Below are positions 28,335 to 40,069 of a stretch of DNA of 64,000 bases, one piece after another. The translations under genes were made by a program, and so were the position numbers. Position 1 is the stretch's first letter; each line of letters begins with the position of its first letter. The notes beneath the pieces were generated by a model that was not told the DNA's origin, ran no database searches, and saw nothing but the letters and a program-made list of their open reading frames with translations. Source of the DNA: Diacronema lutheri (lineage: Eukaryota; Haptophyta; Pavlovophyceae; Pavlovales; Pavlovaceae); the NCBI GenBank assembly GCA_019448385.1, contig JAGTXO010000008.1:868001-932000 (forward strand), in the 5' to 3' direction.

Positions 28335-31300
28335 ATGGCGAAGATCTTCACGCCGGTGCAATGCAAGGGTGGGAGTTCGCGCGTGATCATCAGCGCGTGG
28401 GGCCAGCACCCGTCCTTCACGGCCCTCGCCGTGGCGCGTGAGGGTGGCATCGTCAACTTCTTCCAGGAGGAGGTGCGCGGCAGGCGCCGCGCGCCCGCGC
28501 GCGCTTGGCGCGCACATGCGCGGCGGGCGTGCGGAGCGCGCGCCGCGCCGCGCCCCTGAGCGAGCGCGCCGCGCCTCGCCCCGGCGCGCTTTGCGCCGTG
28601 GCCTGCGCGCGCGCGCGCGCGTGCGTACGCAGGGCGAAAGCCTCGAGTCGCGCACCGTGAGCAAGTACCCGCCCTCGGAGGTCGTGACGATCGCGTGGTG
28701 CCCGAATAAACCGGTGCTCGCCATCGCGTGGGCGGACGGTACGCTCTCGATCTGGAACGAGTCGACGGGCACGGGCGTGACGAACGACGATCGGGACGTG
28801 CACTCGGGCAGGGCGGTCACCGTCGTGCAGTGGAGCCCCGACGGCTCGCGCCTCATGAGCGGCGACTCGGTGCGCGCTGCGGCGCCCAGCGGCGGCGCGC
28901 CGCGCCAAGTACCGCGCCGCGCGGGCACGCGCGCTCACGCGCGTGATTGGCTGCGCCGCGCGCGCGGGTCGCGCGGCACGCGGCGCGCAGGGCGGGCGCG
29001 TGAGCGTGTGGAAGCTCGACCCGACCGGTCGGCTCTCGGCTGTGTGCACGCACCAGCGGTCGGGCACGATCACGCACGCCGTGTACAAGCCGTCGCGCGC
29101 AAAGTCGGCGGCGTCGGCGATCGCGTCGGGCTTCGCGGTGGCGGAGCAGCCGCCCTTCTACTTTGCGAACGATGGCGGCGCGATCTGCATTGCCGACGAC
29201 ATGGGCAACTGCAACGACACCGTCTCGCTCGGCATGCCGCTCGCCGCGATGCTCTTCTACTCGGCGAAGGAGCACCTTGTCGTGCTCACACGCGCGCTCG
29301 TCATGGCGCAGTATCGCGCAGAGCCGGGCGGCAAGATGACGCAGGTGATGAAGGTGAAGCTGTCCGTCTCGGGCGGCTCCGACGTCGGCGTCACCGGCTG
29401 CGCGTGGCTGAGCGACGGCCACCTAGCAACGGCCTCGGCAGAGGGGATCGTGCGCGTCTGGGACCTCGCCGACGAGGACAACTACGTCCTGCAGCTGAAC
29501 GACGAGGCGGGCGCGCTCGCGAACGAGCGCGCGCTTTCGATCGCGTACAACCCGGCCAAGAAGCTGCTCGCCGTCGGCACCAACGGCGGGCGAATCGCGC
29601 TTTGGGCGCTGCACGCGCCGCGCGCGCCGCGCGCGCCGATCGACGAAACGTCGTGGCGTATGCAACCGCCCGTTACGGCGCTCGACGGGCCAATCAAATC
29701 GCTCACGTGGGGCGCGTCGACGGGCCTGCTCGCCGCCACGGGCGCCGACGCCGTCGCCATCTGCGCGCAGTCGACGCTCGCGCGCCTCGCGCGCGGCGAC
29801 TGGGCGCTCGTGCAGCTGAGCGCGTCCGCATTCGTGCTCGAGCACGTGACGACCGGCGCGTCGCTCGAGCTGACGACGGCGATGCGCACGTGCGGCGCGG
29901 ACATGTGGGGCAGTCGCGTGCTGCTGTGGAACGGCACGCGCGCTGAGGTGTACGAGCTTCCGACTACCGGCGCGCCGCGCGTCGAGCTGAGCGCGCAGTT
30001 CCTCGCACCGAGTGCGGCGCTTGCCCTGCACCGCGAGAGCGTCTTCATGGTGCAGGACGGCAAGCTGCACGTGGCCAACCTGAAGGGCGTCGTGCGCTCG
30101 ACGCTGCCCTTCCTCACCGACGAGGGCGCGCCCCTCCTCCTCGACGTGTGCGAATCCGTCCTCTGCGTGTGCACCACGATGGGCGTGCTGCGCGTTTGGG
30201 ACCTTTCCAGGAACGAGCCTAGGCAGCTGACCGCCGGCCGCACCTTCGACGTGCCCGGCGCGGGGCCGGTGGTGTCGGTGCGGCCCAACCGCTTCGGCAC
30301 GGCCGTTTCAATCCTCACGCAGCCGCCCGCCGAGCCGCCCGGCGCGCGCGCGCGCGCCGTGCCGCAGCCGGCGGGCGGCTCGGCGGTCTCGGGCGCTCTC
30401 GTGACGGGCGAGCGCGCGTGCTGCGTGCACGTCTACCACGTCGAGGCGGACGCCTTCTCAGCGTATGACTTTGGGCCGAGCGGCGCGACACCGATCGACC
30501 ACGCCTGGGACGCGACCGACGCGAAGCTCCTGGGCGTGCTCACCGAGGCCGGCGCGCCCGTCGCGGCCGCGGGCGGCGCGGACGGCGGCGCCGTCGCGGC
30601 CGCGGGCGGTTTCGGTGCCACGCCGCAGCCGGCGGCGGACGGCAAGGCGGCGGGCGGCGGGCTCGAGCTGACGACGCTCTTCGCGACGGCCGACCACGGC
30701 GTGCGCATGCAGGACACGTTTGCGCTGCCGCGCCACGTCGAGTCCCTTCTCGCGCTGCGCTGTCCGCATTTCCTCTTCTGCGGGCCGCCTGCGCCGGTGC
30801 TGCCGTCGCCGAGCGCCGACGCGGACGACGCAGGCGGCGAGCGCGACGACGGCCTCGACGCGCCGGCAGGCTCGCTGATGGGCATGGGCGCGCGCATCGC
30901 TGACGAGATCCCGTTTGAACGCGTCCAGCCGGACTGCCGGGTGAGCGCGCGGATAATGCGCGATTTCGCCGGCCTTGTCCTTCCGCGCGGCGCGAGCGTC
31001 GACGGCCCGGTGCGCGAGGCGCTGCTCGCCTTCTCGTTCCAGCTGACGATCGGGAACATGGACGAGGCGTACAAGGCCGTACGCGCGATCAAGTCCACCT
31101 CCGTCTGGGAGAACATGGCGAAGATGTGCGTTAAGACGCGACGCGTCGATGTCGCCGAGGTCTGCCTCGGAAACATGGGCCACGTGCGCGGCGCGGTCGC
31201 CGTGCGCGAAGCGGCGGCCGAGCCGGAGCCCGAGGCACGGATCGCGATGCTCGCGATCCAGCTCGGCCTGGTCGACGATGCCGCGCGCCTCTACACGCAA

Positions 31301-33361
31301 TGCGGCCGGCATGACCTGCTCCTACGGCTACACCAAGCCGCCGGCCGCTGGAGCGACGCGCTCGCGCTCGCGCGCGACAAGGACAGGTTGCGCCTCGCCG
31401 CGACGTACCACGAGTACGCGAAGCACCTCGAGGCGTGCGGCGACCTCGCCGGCGCCATCTCCGCGTACGAGTCCGCCGGCACGCACGTCGCCAACGTGCC
31501 GCGCCTGCTGTACGGCGCAGGCCAGCTCACCGAGCTCAAAGCGTACATTGATGGCGCCGCGCATGCCGACCTCGACGTCTGGTGGGCCAAGCTGTGCGAG
31601 TCAACGGGCGGGTACGACGAGGCGCTCGAGTACTACGCGCGCGCCAACGACCAGCTCGCGCGCGTGCGCGTCCTGTGCTTCTGCGACCGACTGGATGACG
31701 CTGCCGAGATCGCGAACGACGCGGCTACGCCGGCGGCCTCGTACCACCTCGCGCGGCACTACGAGGCGCGCTCGATGGCGCGCGAGGCGATTCAGTTCTT
31801 CACGCGCGCAGGGCGGTACAACCAGGCCGCGCGCCTCGCGCGCGAGCACGGGCTGACGAGCGAGCTGCAGAGCCTGTCGTTGCAGGCGCCCGCGCAGATG
31901 CAGTCCGAGGCTGCGTCCTTTTTCGAGGAGCGTGGTCAGTACGACAAGGCGGTGCAGATGTACCACAAGAGCGGGCACACGCAGCGCGCGATCGAGCTGT
32001 GCTTCCGCCACGAGCTCTTCGAGCCACTCCGCCAGATCGCCAGCTCGCTCGGCGCCGACGCGGAGCCGGCCGTGCTCAAGCGGTGCAGTGAATTTTTCCT
32101 CGACCACGGCCTGTACGACAAAGCAGTCGGTCTACTCGTGCTCGCGGCGCAGCACCACACGGCGCTTGAGCTGTGCGTGCTGCACAACATCCCGATCTCG
32201 GAGGAGATGGCCGAGAAGATGGCGCCGAGCACCAAGCTCGACGACCCGACGGCCGAGGCGAACCGCGTCGCGACCCTCCTCAAGATCGCAAAGTGCTGCA
32301 AGCGGCAAGGCTCCTACCACCTCGCGACGAAGAAGTACACGCAGGCGGGCGACAAGGTGAAGGCGATGAAGTGCCTGCTCAAGTCGGGCGACACCGCCAA
32401 GATCGTCTACTTCGCCGGCGTCTCCCGCTCGCGCGAGATTTACATCTTGGGCGCCAACTACCTGCAAAATTTGAACTGGCATGCCGATCCGGAAGTGCTC
32501 CGCCGGATCGTCGAGTTTTACACCAAGGCGAAGGCGCTCGAGCAGCTCGCCTCCTTCTACGAGGCGTGCGCCGCCTTCGAGATGGACGAGAACGGCGACT
32601 ACGCCAAGGCGCTCGACGCGTTGCGCGAGGCCGCGGCTGCCCTCGACAAATCGCGCGCGCACGGCAAGGACGAGCGCGCCGCCGCGCTGCAGCACAGGAT
32701 AGGTCTGGTCGAGCGCTTCGTCGGCGCGCGCCGCTTCGTCAAGACAGAGCCGCAGGTGCGCCGCCCTCTGGTCCCCAACCCCCCCCCCCCCCCGGAAGCA
32801 CTGCGCCCGCGCGCGCACCGACACGTCAATGCGCGCCCAGCGCGTCACGCGTCGACCATCGCCATCACCATCGCCATCGCCACGCGCCATCGCCACGCGC
32901 CACGCCGCAGGCGATGGTCGACGCGTGCTTGCAGCTGCTTGACGAGCCCGGAATCGAGAGCGCGATGCGCGTGGGTGACATCTATGCGATGATGATCGAG
33001 TGGTACACCTCGCAGAACGACTACCAGCAGGTGCGCACGCGCCCCCTGCGCGCGCGCACGCACGCCGCTCGCGCGCCCGTTGCGGCTCGCCGCGCGCGCG
33101 CGTGGCTCGCGCCCACGCGGCCGTGCCGCGCGCCCGTCGCTGGCACACGGCGCACAGGCGTACCAAACGATGCAGAGAATGCGCGCACGCAACATCCAGT
33201 ACCAGCCATACTTGGATGTCGAGCTCACCGACTCGATCTACCGCGCGCTTGGTGTCGAGCCTGAGCCCGCGCAGACGGGGCTTCGCGGGCCGCCACAGTC
33301 GCTTAGGCCGGAGGGCGAGGTCGATGACGAAGTGATTGACGACGAGGTCGAGGAGGACTGA
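28335..33361 (+). CDS. IFT140: intraflagellar transport protein 140 (IFT-A core)
   Basis: Five exons, 28335-28472, 28633-28869, 28991-32755, 32911-33030 and 33158-33361, give 1487 residues (human 1462). The N-terminal half holds two WD40 propellers (VVTIAWCPNKPVLAIAWADG, then VVQWSPDGSRLMSGDS, then GVTGCAWLSDGHLATASAEG). The C-terminal half is a TPR superhelix with near-identical family blocks: IGNMDEAYKAVRAIKSTSVW, then VAEVCLGNMGHVRGAVAVRE, then KRQGSYHLATKKYTQAGDKV, then SREIYILGANYLQNLNW. The acidic C-terminus is also conserved. IFT140 is part of the IFT-A train for retrograde transport and membrane-protein entry into cilia. ATGs at 28167 and 28251 are in frame, but 28335 (MAKIFTPV) starts the conserved part and has TTTTCAAAT 43-51 bp upstream. 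Four introns all use GTGCGC. Confidence 0.95.
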
Positions 33362-33461
33362 CGTGCGTGCGGCCCTCGTCCGCGAGGCGTTACTGAAAGA
33401 GGAAACCGCCGCAGATTTTACAGAACGATGGGTTCCCGATAGGTAAGGCTCACCTCGGGAC

Positions 33462-36400
33462 ATGGACGACGCTCCGAGGTCGAGGCTGAGCGCTGTGCGC
33501 TCGCACCTCGCCGGCGAGCAGCAGCGGCGCGGGCGGCTGTTCGCGCGACTCCTTCGCCGACTCTCGCAGCATAACGTGCGGCTCCGGCTACGTTACGAGG
33601 AGGCGCTCGCCGCGTCAGCGCAGTCGGATGCCGAGGTCGCCTGCCGGCCGATTGCCTACTCGATCATGACGGCCGCGCTATGTATTGGCACGCGCCGGTA
33701 CCTTGCCGTCTCGCGCCTTCAGGCGCGCGGCCGCGGCGCGCGCGCGCGCGCCGAGTGGCGCGTGCGCGCCGCAGCCGCACGCACGATCCGAGCGGCCATG
33801 CTCGCGCACCATCGGCTCGTGCGCTCATACCGCGCGCACCGCGCGGCGCCGCAGCACCGACGGCAGCTCGCGCTGATCGCCATCTCGGCGTACGGCAACG
33901 TACGTGGCGGCACGCTCGTGCGCCGGCTGGGCGCGCTCCGCGCCGAGTCGCGCGCCATCCGCACAGCATGGCGTCGGCGGCCACGGACCGAGGCGGGCGT
34001 GGATGACGCGGAGGTGGCACTTTTGATGGAGCGCCGGCGCGACGCGAATGGTCTGCTCTTTGCCCACTTTGCGGCGCACCTCTCCCTGCGCGCCAAGCTC
34101 GCGCGCGCTGTATGGCGCGCGTGGTGCGGCCGACGCGCGCGGCGCAGCGCGCGCACAGCGCGCGCCGTCGAGCATGCCGTACGCCGCGCAGCCGCGCGGC
34201 GGCTGCAGCGCGCGCTGTGCATGGTCACACTGCGCGCCATGCGCGACATGGCCGCCGCACAGATTCAGCGCCATGTGCGCGGCCGCGCCGCACGCACGGC
34301 GCTCGGTTCAGCGGCGGCCGCACGCGCGCACAACGACAGCGGCGCGAAGGCTTTGAAAATGTCCGGGGCGCCTCGCGCCGTGTTTGCCGTTCCGGGAGAC
34401 CCCGGAGCGCAAGGCGCCGGCTCGAGCGCCGCGGGCGGCGTGCGGCGCGCGGCGCGGCGGGACGGCGCAGCCGGCGCGCTGCACGAGCGCGCGGCGCTTC
34501 TGCCCGCGCCTTCGCTGACGCTACCGCTCGCGCTCGGGCGCGCGGCGTTGCGCGCCTTGCGGCACGAGGCGCCGTCGGTCGTGCGCGCGCGCGCGCGTTC
34601 GCTGGAGCAGAGGCGCGAGGTGCCTCGGCGCGCGGTGCAGCTGGCGGAGCGGCGTGAGGCGCGGCGGCTCGCGGCCGCGGCAGCGGCCGCCGCCGCCGAA
34701 GCGGCGGCCGCGCAGGCCGCCGCCGCCGTGGAGCTTGCCGTGCAGCGCAAGCGGAGGCACGGGCGCACGCGGCGCTTCACCGTTGAAGGCAGCTGCGCCG
34801 CAAGCTCGTCAGCGTCGGCGATGTCGCCGGCGGCGGCGACGGCCGAGCACGCGGACCGCAGCGCGCTACCACCGCCGCCGCCGCCACGCGCGGGTCACGA
34901 GCTCGAGCTCACCGCGCACACCGCCGCTGTTGAAAAGGGGCTTGGCGCGAGTTTCGTCATTCGGCCCATCCGGCGGCAGTTGCTCGCGGCTGGCGGCGAT
35001 GGCGAGCGCGCGCTCGGCGCGGACGGTGTGGGCGACGCGGACGGCGCGGCGCGCGGACGCAGGTGGACAACGAATGCTGCATCTGGCGGCGCGCCGAATT
35101 TGCCCAATTTGGTGCCGATTGGTGCGATGCCCACCGGCAGGGGCGTCGCCCTGATGCGGACGGCGGCGGCCTCGGCGACCGCGGCGGACGACGGGATGTG
35201 CGCGCCGATATTGAACATCCCGCCGCGGTATGTCATATCGCCATCTGCGCACGCGCGCTCGGCGGCGGGCCCGTCAAGTCCGCTCGCCGGAAGCGTGCAC
35301 GGCGTGGTCGGCGCGCTCGGCGTTGGCCACTTTGAAGGCGGTTTGCCCACTGTGGTAGGACTTGGCGCGGCCACGCAACAGATCGCACGGCGCGCGAGCA
35401 CGCGCGCCGACACGCGCGCGGCGCGCGCGACTGTAGGGCATGCTGGCAGCGACATCGCGCGCGCGCGCGGTTTTGAGGACGGAGCGGACGCGGCGGTTCT
35501 GGCGGGCGCGCCGGGCGCGGCGGGCGCGCGGGGCGCGGCGGTTGTGGCGGACGCGCCGGGCGCGCCGGGCGCGCCGGGTGCGGCGGGCGCGGCGGGCGCG
35601 ACGGGCGCGACGTGCACGGATCGCGCGGATGGCGCCGATGGCACGCCCGTTGGCGAGCGCCAGCCGTGCGCGCGAGCGCGAGCGCGCACGCCGCCGCCTC
35701 CATGGCTCCACGAAATCGCAATGGCGGCCTTTGTCGTTCGCCGCGCCGCTCGCCGCCTACAGCGCGCGCTGCGCGCGCGGGTGCAGGCGCGCGCAGCGCC
35801 TGCGCAAGCGTTTGCGCCAGCCACGCCCTCAACGGCCGACGCGAAGATTGCTCCGGTGCGCACGGCCGAGCATGACGTCTTCTATGCGCTGCCCGCCATG
35901 GCGCTGTGCGGTCCGGACGGCGGCCCGTCCGGCTCGGCCGAGCGCGCGGCCGACGATGACGGCGCCGAATTTTCAAATCGCGTGGCTTCCGCCGCTCAGA
36001 GCGGCTGTGCGCCCGGCGTCTCCTTTGGCGCCCACTGCGCGTGCAGCTCTGGCGGCGCGTCGCCCGTCTCTGCACAGTTGGTTTGGAGCAACCACACGCG
36101 CGCCGCGGCGATCGATGGCGGCGCGCTGCTGGCGATAGGCAACGGCGAGTCCGGGCGCTCCTGCGCACTCAACGGCGAGTCCGGGCGCTGCTGCGCCAGC
36201 TCGCCGGGCGCGCCGGGCGCGAACGGGAGCATACGGCGCGCGAACCTGGGCTCGGGCCTTCGAGCCGCCGCCGGCGCGCGCGCGAACGCGCGCGCGAGCG
36301 CTGGCGGTGGCGCTGGCGCCAGCGGTGGCGGTGGCGGTGGCGCGGGCGGTGACGCGGTCGGTGCGTGCGACCTGAGCGTCGGCGCGGGGCCGCTGCCGCT

Positions 36401-38150
36401 GCTCGCCGAGTCGCGCGAGCAGCGTGGCGCGGTGGCTGGCGCAGGCATGCTGGTTGGCAAGGACGTATCGATCGGCACGCGCTCGCTGCCAGCGCTCACG
36501 ACGCACGCAACCACGCGCGTGCCGCCAGCGCGGTCGCTGGCGCGCTTGGCCACTGATGGCGAGCGTCAGCACGCACACCTCACTTCCCTGCCCAGACTCA
36601 CTGGCGCGGCCGGCGTTGTCGAGTTGGACGGCGGCGTGCGCTCGCGCGCGCACCCTCCCGACGGGCCGCGCGCCATGCTGCCGTCGGCCTGTCGGACAGA
36701 CCGACGGCAAGGCGCCATGCTGTCGGACACCGCGCCATGCTGTCGGACACCGCGCCATGCTGTCGGACACCGCGCCATGCTGCTGTCGGCCTGTCGGAAT
36801 CCGGCGGCGCACGCGCGCGATGCTGTCGCCTTGCGCCGAGGCGACAAGGGAGGTGACGGTGGCAGTGACGGTGACGGTGACGGTGACGGCGGCGGTGACG
36901 GCGGCGGTGACCGTGGCGGCGGCGGTGATGGCGGCGGCGGCGGCGGTGTCCACGGCCGTGGCGCTGTCGTGCGGGCGGGTGGCAACTCGCGCGGCACGGC
37001 GGCGCTCGATGAGCCGTTCGCCGCCATTGACGCGGTGGCATCTCGCGCTGCTTTGAAAGTGTCAGACGCTGCCACCGCCCGAGCCTCGCCGACTTCGCAG
37101 CGGCATACGCCAAAGCAACGCGCGCCGCCCGGCGACGCAGCGTCGGAGCCGACCGCGCTCAACGGGCGGCAGCTGCGCGCGCTCGAGCGCGCACTCGAAC
37201 GCGCGCTCGAGCTCGCGTGCGCACAGCTGCCGAAGCTCGGTCGCGCGCTCAGCGGGCCTGTGGGCCTCGCCGTCTACGTGCCCGCGCCGCTCGACGCCAT
37301 TGTCGTCGTAACCGTTACAATGGACGCGCTCGGACGAGCCACCGCGCTCGCGGGCGCGACGGCAGCCGCCGCCGGCGCGCCCACGTCGAGCGAGGCGGGC
37401 GAGGCGGGCGAGGCGGGCGAGGCGGGCGAGGCGGGCGAGGCGGTGCGTGAGATCTACCGCGTCCGCTCGCCCGGCACGCCGCCGCGCGCGGGCGCGCCGC
37501 CGGGCGAGGGTGGCGGCCGGTCGCCCAGCCCGCAGCGCGGGGTGGCGCCGCGCGCGCTTCCCACGCACGTCTGGGTGGAGGCGAGCAGCGTGCTCGGCAA
37601 TGCACGCGCCGCTGGTGTCGCGGTCTGGTGGCCGTTACAAGTGGCCACTGCCGACAGCGCGCCGCTCGGCGCGCGCGCGCTCGCGCGCGCCGGCGACTCG
37701 GCGGTGGCGCTCGGCGCGGCTGCCGAGGCGGAGCGTCGGCGCGCCAACTTGGTACGCATCTTTCGCGACCTGCCCCTCGCGCTGCCCGTTGACGCGATCG
37801 CGCGGCTCGCGCCCGTGCCGCCGGCACGGCCCCCAGCTCTCGCCAGCGCGCAGCCCGCGCGGTCCGATGGTGCGAGCGGCTCGAACGCGGCCGGCGCGGC
37901 GGGCGGGCACGGCGACGCTGGCGGCGGCTGTGCCGGCAGCATCGGCGACGCGCCCGGCATCTCGCCCCTCGCGGGTTCGCTCGCGGCGCGCACACGCGAA
38001 ACGGCGCGCGGCGGCGAGCGCGCCGGCGGCCGCCAACGCGCAATGGCCCCTCCCTCGCGCGAAGCCGATCGCGCGCCACTTGTGGCCATGGTGCTCGATC
38101 TCCCAGTGTGGGGCGTGGCGAGTGGCACCACTCAGCTGGTGTCTGGTTAA
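33462..38150 (+). CDS. giant IQ-motif protein with collagen-like and Ala/Gly-rich tracts
   Basis: A single 1562-codon frame from the ATG at 33462. Residues 1-290 are basic helix with IQ-like motifs (AVSRLQARGRGARARAEW, AAAQIQRHVRGRAARTALGS), and another IQ-like segment lies near 760-790 (AAFVVRRAARRLQRALRARV), so calmodulin or myosin-light-chain binding is likely. Between them and afterwards are repeats: a Gly-X-Y collagen-like run near residues 677-728 (GAPGAAGARG..APGAPGAPG), Gly/Asp repeats, a six-fold EAG repeat and a 20-bp DNA tandem repeat at about 36711-36782 that reads in all three frames. The region after about residue 1230 (LERALELACAQLPKLGRALS to AVYVPAPLDAIVVVTVTMDA) looks folded. 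The family is not recognised. IQ-rich proteins are common in flagella, but that is only an association. Confidence 0.6.
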   Translation: MDDAPRSRLSAVRSHLAGEQQRRGRLFARLLRRLSQHNVRLRLRYEEALAASAQSDAEVACRPIAYSIMTAALCIGTRRYLAVSRLQARGRGARARAEWRVRAAAARTIRAAMLAHHRLVRSYRAHRAAPQHRRQLALIAISAYGNVRGGTLVRRLGALRAESRAIRTAWRRRPRTEAGVDDAEVALLMERRRDANGLLFAHFAAHLSLRAKLARAVWRAWCGRRARRSARTARAVEHAVRRAAARRLQRALCMVTLRAMRDMAAAQIQRHVRGRAARTALGSAAAARAHNDSGAKALKMSGAPRAVFAVPGDPGAQGAGSSAAGGVRRAARRDGAAGALHERAALLPAPSLTLPLALGRAALRALRHEAPSVVRARARSLEQRREVPRRAVQLAERREARRLAAAAAAAAAEAAAAQAAAAVELAVQRKRRHGRTRRFTVEGSCAASSSASAMSPAAATAEHADRSALPPPPPPRAGHELELTAHTAAVEKGLGASFVIRPIRRQLLAAGGDGERALGADGVGDADGAARGRRWTTNAASGGAPNLPNLVPIGAMPTGRGVALMRTAAASATAADDGMCAPILNIPPRYVISPSAHARSAAGPSSPLAGSVHGVVGALGVGHFEGGLPTVVGLGAATQQIARRASTRADTRAARATVGHAGSDIARARGFEDGADAAVLAGAPGAAGARGAAVVADAPGAPGAPGAAGAAGATGATCTDRADGADGTPVGERQPCARARARTPPPPWLHEIAMAAFVVRRAARRLQRALRARVQARAAPAQAFAPATPSTADAKIAPVRTAEHDVFYALPAMALCGPDGGPSGSAERAADDDGAEFSNRVASAAQSGCAPGVSFGAHCACSSGGASPVSAQLVWSNHTRAAAIDGGALLAIGNGESGRSCALNGESGRCCASSPGAPGANGSIRRANLGSGLRAAAGARANARASAGGGAGASGGGGGGAGGDAVGACDLSVGAGPLPLLAESREQRGAVAGAGMLVGKDVSIGTRSLPALTTHATTRVPPARSLARLATDGERQHAHLTSLPRLTGAAGVVELDGGVRSRAHPPDGPRAMLPSACRTDRRQGAMLSDTAPCCRTPRHAVGHRAMLLSACRNPAAHARDAVALRRGDKGGDGGSDGDGDGDGGGDGGGDRGGGGDGGGGGGVHGRGAVVRAGGNSRGTAALDEPFAAIDAVASRAALKVSDAATARASPTSQRHTPKQRAPPGDAASEPTALNGRQLRALERALERALELACAQLPKLGRALSGPVGLAVYVPAPLDAIVVVTVTMDALGRATALAGATAAAAGAPTSSEAGEAGEAGEAGEAGEAVREIYRVRSPGTPPRAGAPPGEGGGRSPSPQRGVAPRALPTHVWVEASSVLGNARAAGVAVWWPLQVATADSAPLGARALARAGDSAVALGAAAEAERRRANLVRIFRDLPLALPVDAIARLAPVPPARPPALASAQPARSDGASGSNAAGAAGGHGDAGGGCAGSIGDAPGISPLAGSLAARTRETARGGERAGGRQRAMAPPSREADRAPLVAMVLDLPVWGVASGTTQLVSG

Positions 38151-38521
38151 CAGGCGGCCGATTCGGCCAAAGCTGACGCGCTCGAAAAAAAACATACGGC
38201 GCGCGACGAGCGCGCGCAGCGCTGGCTCGCAAGCCCGAGCGCAGTCGCGCGCAGTCGCGCTCAGTGGCCTCGCGCATTGGCAGCTGCCGCCGCTGGGCGA
38301 AGGCGCCGCATTCCGGGCGATGGGACCGATGCCGCCGGAATGGTTGCCAACGGGCGCCGCTGCACGCGATGCGAGCGCGCTCGCATTGCGTGCATGACCA
38401 GCCGGACACACCGGTATTCCTGGCAACCTCGAGCTCCCTGGCCCTGGCAGCTGCTGCCGCCCTCGAGCTGCGAACGCTGTGCATGGCAGCTTCTGAGTCA
38501 CCTGGCGTGCTGTCCGGGCCT
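38151..38521. other. gene-free stretch with an orphan CX2CX6C-like reading
   Basis: No complete gene is supported here. A near-palindrome around 38367-38398 reads as CTRCERARIAC on the + strand and CTQCERARIAC on the - strand, the spacing of the second half of a Zn2Cys6 cluster; no first half adjoins. An A-run (38186-38193) follows the stop of the upstream gene. Confidence 0.3.
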
Positions 38522-39427
38522 TCAGACTGCACGCGCGACTGCCATGCGAAACATGTTGCCGTGCAGCACGATGCGTCCGTCAGGCTGGGTGTAGCCGCGC
38601 GCCGCGAAGAATCGCTCGAGCGCCGCGCGCGCTGTGCCCAGCACGTCTTCGCCCGACTGGGCGCGCTCGTCGTGCAGCGCTTTCAGCTTGTCCCACACGG
38701 GGACGAGCACGAGCCGGAACACGGCGTCGAGGGTGCCAAGCTCGAGCGGGTACGCGCTGTCGTTGGTGCGCGTCACGTCAAAGCCCGCGTCGGCGAGCAG
38801 CCCCTCGAAGAGGCCGTCTGGCTGGAGCGAGAGCGGGTTGATCTCGGGTGGCGGCTGCGGCGCCTTCAGCACGGCCTCCATCGCCACGCGGTTCGCGTCC
38901 ACCATTGGCATGCGCAGCCAGTAGGTCGCGACGAGCAGGCCGCCTGGGCGAAGGACGCGACGCGCCTCGCGCAGCGCACGCGCGGGCTCGGGGAAGAACA
39001 TCGCGCCGTAGCAGCACGTGATCGCATCGAACTCGCCGTCAGCGAACGGCGATAGGTCCTGCGCGTCGACGACCTCGAACCGGACGTTTGGCAGACCGGC
39101 GGCGCGAGCGCGTGCCTTGTTGACCATGTCGACGCTGATGTCGGTGCACACGACGCGCGCGTCGGGCAGCAGCTTTGCGATCGTGATGCCCGGCTCGCCC
39201 GGCCCGCTCGCCAGGTCGAGCACGTTGCCCGCGCGCGACGGACCGAGCGCGCCGCGCGCCGCGTCAACCATGATCCGCCACGGGCCGTCGGGGTGCGCGT
39301 GCTGGGCAAACATCTTGGCGTACAGCTCCGCCGCATCGCCGTCGAAAGCCGGAGGCGCGGGCGCGCCGCTGAGCGCGCGGCGCAGCGGCCGGCGTCTCGC
39401 CGCGAGCGCAACTACACTGCGGAACAT
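38522..39427 (-). CDS. class I SAM-dependent methyltransferase, organelle-type N-terminus
   Basis: 301 residues from the ATG at 39427; the TTG at 39481 is rejected. The first roughly 20 residues (MFRSVVALAARRRPLRRALS) are Arg/Ala-rich without acids, like a mitochondrial or plastid transit peptide. The Rossmann fold follows: motif I NVLDLASGPGEPGITIAK (SAM-binding Gly loop), VVCTDISVDMV (acidic ribose-binding Asp), FEVVDAQDLSPFADGEFDAI (motifs II/III) and LREARRVLRPGGLLVATYWL (post-motif). This is the Methyltransf_11/UbiE-like type, so a small-molecule substrate such as a quinone, sterol or lipid is plausible, but the sequence does not say which. A TTTTTTAACTTTTTTT patch lies 19-34 bp upstream of the ATG. 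Confidence 0.88.
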   Translation of the reverse strand: MFRSVVALAARRRPLRRALSGAPAPPAFDGDAAELYAKMFAQHAHPDGPWRIMVDAARGALGPSRAGNVLDLASGPGEPGITIAKLLPDARVVCTDISVDMVNKARARAAGLPNVRFEVVDAQDLSPFADGEFDAITCCYGAMFFPEPARALREARRVLRPGGLLVATYWLRMPMVDANRVAMEAVLKAPQPPPEINPLSLQPDGLFEGLLADAGFDVTRTNDSAYPLELGTLDAVFRLVLVPVWDKLKALHDERAQSGEDVLGTARAALERFFAARGYTQPDGRIVLHGNMFRMAVARAV

Positions 39428-40069
39428 TCCGCTCGCCACTCGAGGTTTTTTAACTTTTTTTGGAGTTCGCACATCCGACAACGACCGACGCCAAGCCTCG
39501 GCATTCCGGTGCGGACACGGACACCCGATGGACCCTTTTTATCCTGACATCTCGGCGCGGACGGCCAGCCCTTGAGTGGCCATCGACAGGATGATGCAGA
39601 GAAGCGAGTGAGGCGTTGCGCTGGTGGCTTGCCCGGCGCGGGCTCGCCGTCGGCCGCCGTGCATCTCGCCATTCGCCACGAGTCGCCGAGCGCGCGGTGG
39701 AGCTGAGCGCATGGCGACGCGGCTGTTGTCGGGCAGCGGCAGCAGCGGGCGCGTTCGGTGGCTCGTCGCTGCTGAGGCGGCGACGTCAGCGCGAGTCATG
39801 CGGCGAGTGGCCCATCAAAGAGTGGGTTCGTTATGCCAACGGCATCGCCAATGCGCGTATTGAACAGGTGATTGAGTCCAAAACGTGTCTATTCTTGACC
39901 GATGCACTTTTCCTGCCAGAGCCCCCGGACAACACGAGATTTCCCGGAAAACACGCTCGGAAAATCGCGAGCCTTCAAAGTCCAAAAGCGGTCTCCAAGG
40001 AAGGAAAAGCGGTCTCCTTTTTTCCTCCCTCCTCCCTCCTTGCACATCCCCGAGGCCCTCCCACTCTCA
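39428..40069. other. gene-free stretch between divergent genes
   Basis: No convincing gene was found in these 642 bp. The half near the methyltransferase holds the T-rich patch at 39446-39461 and CCTTTTTATCCTG. The half near the proline-rich protein is AT-richer than average (39880-40030, with GCAGGAAAAG-like and CTTCAAAGTCC words) and probably carries its promoter and 5' UTR. Confidence 0.4.

Noticed and set aside
36861-36955. Possible CRISPR-like or satellite array (GACGGT/GGCGGT units)
   Set aside because: It is a simple coding microsatellite for Gly/Asp with no spacers; same for 58850-58908.
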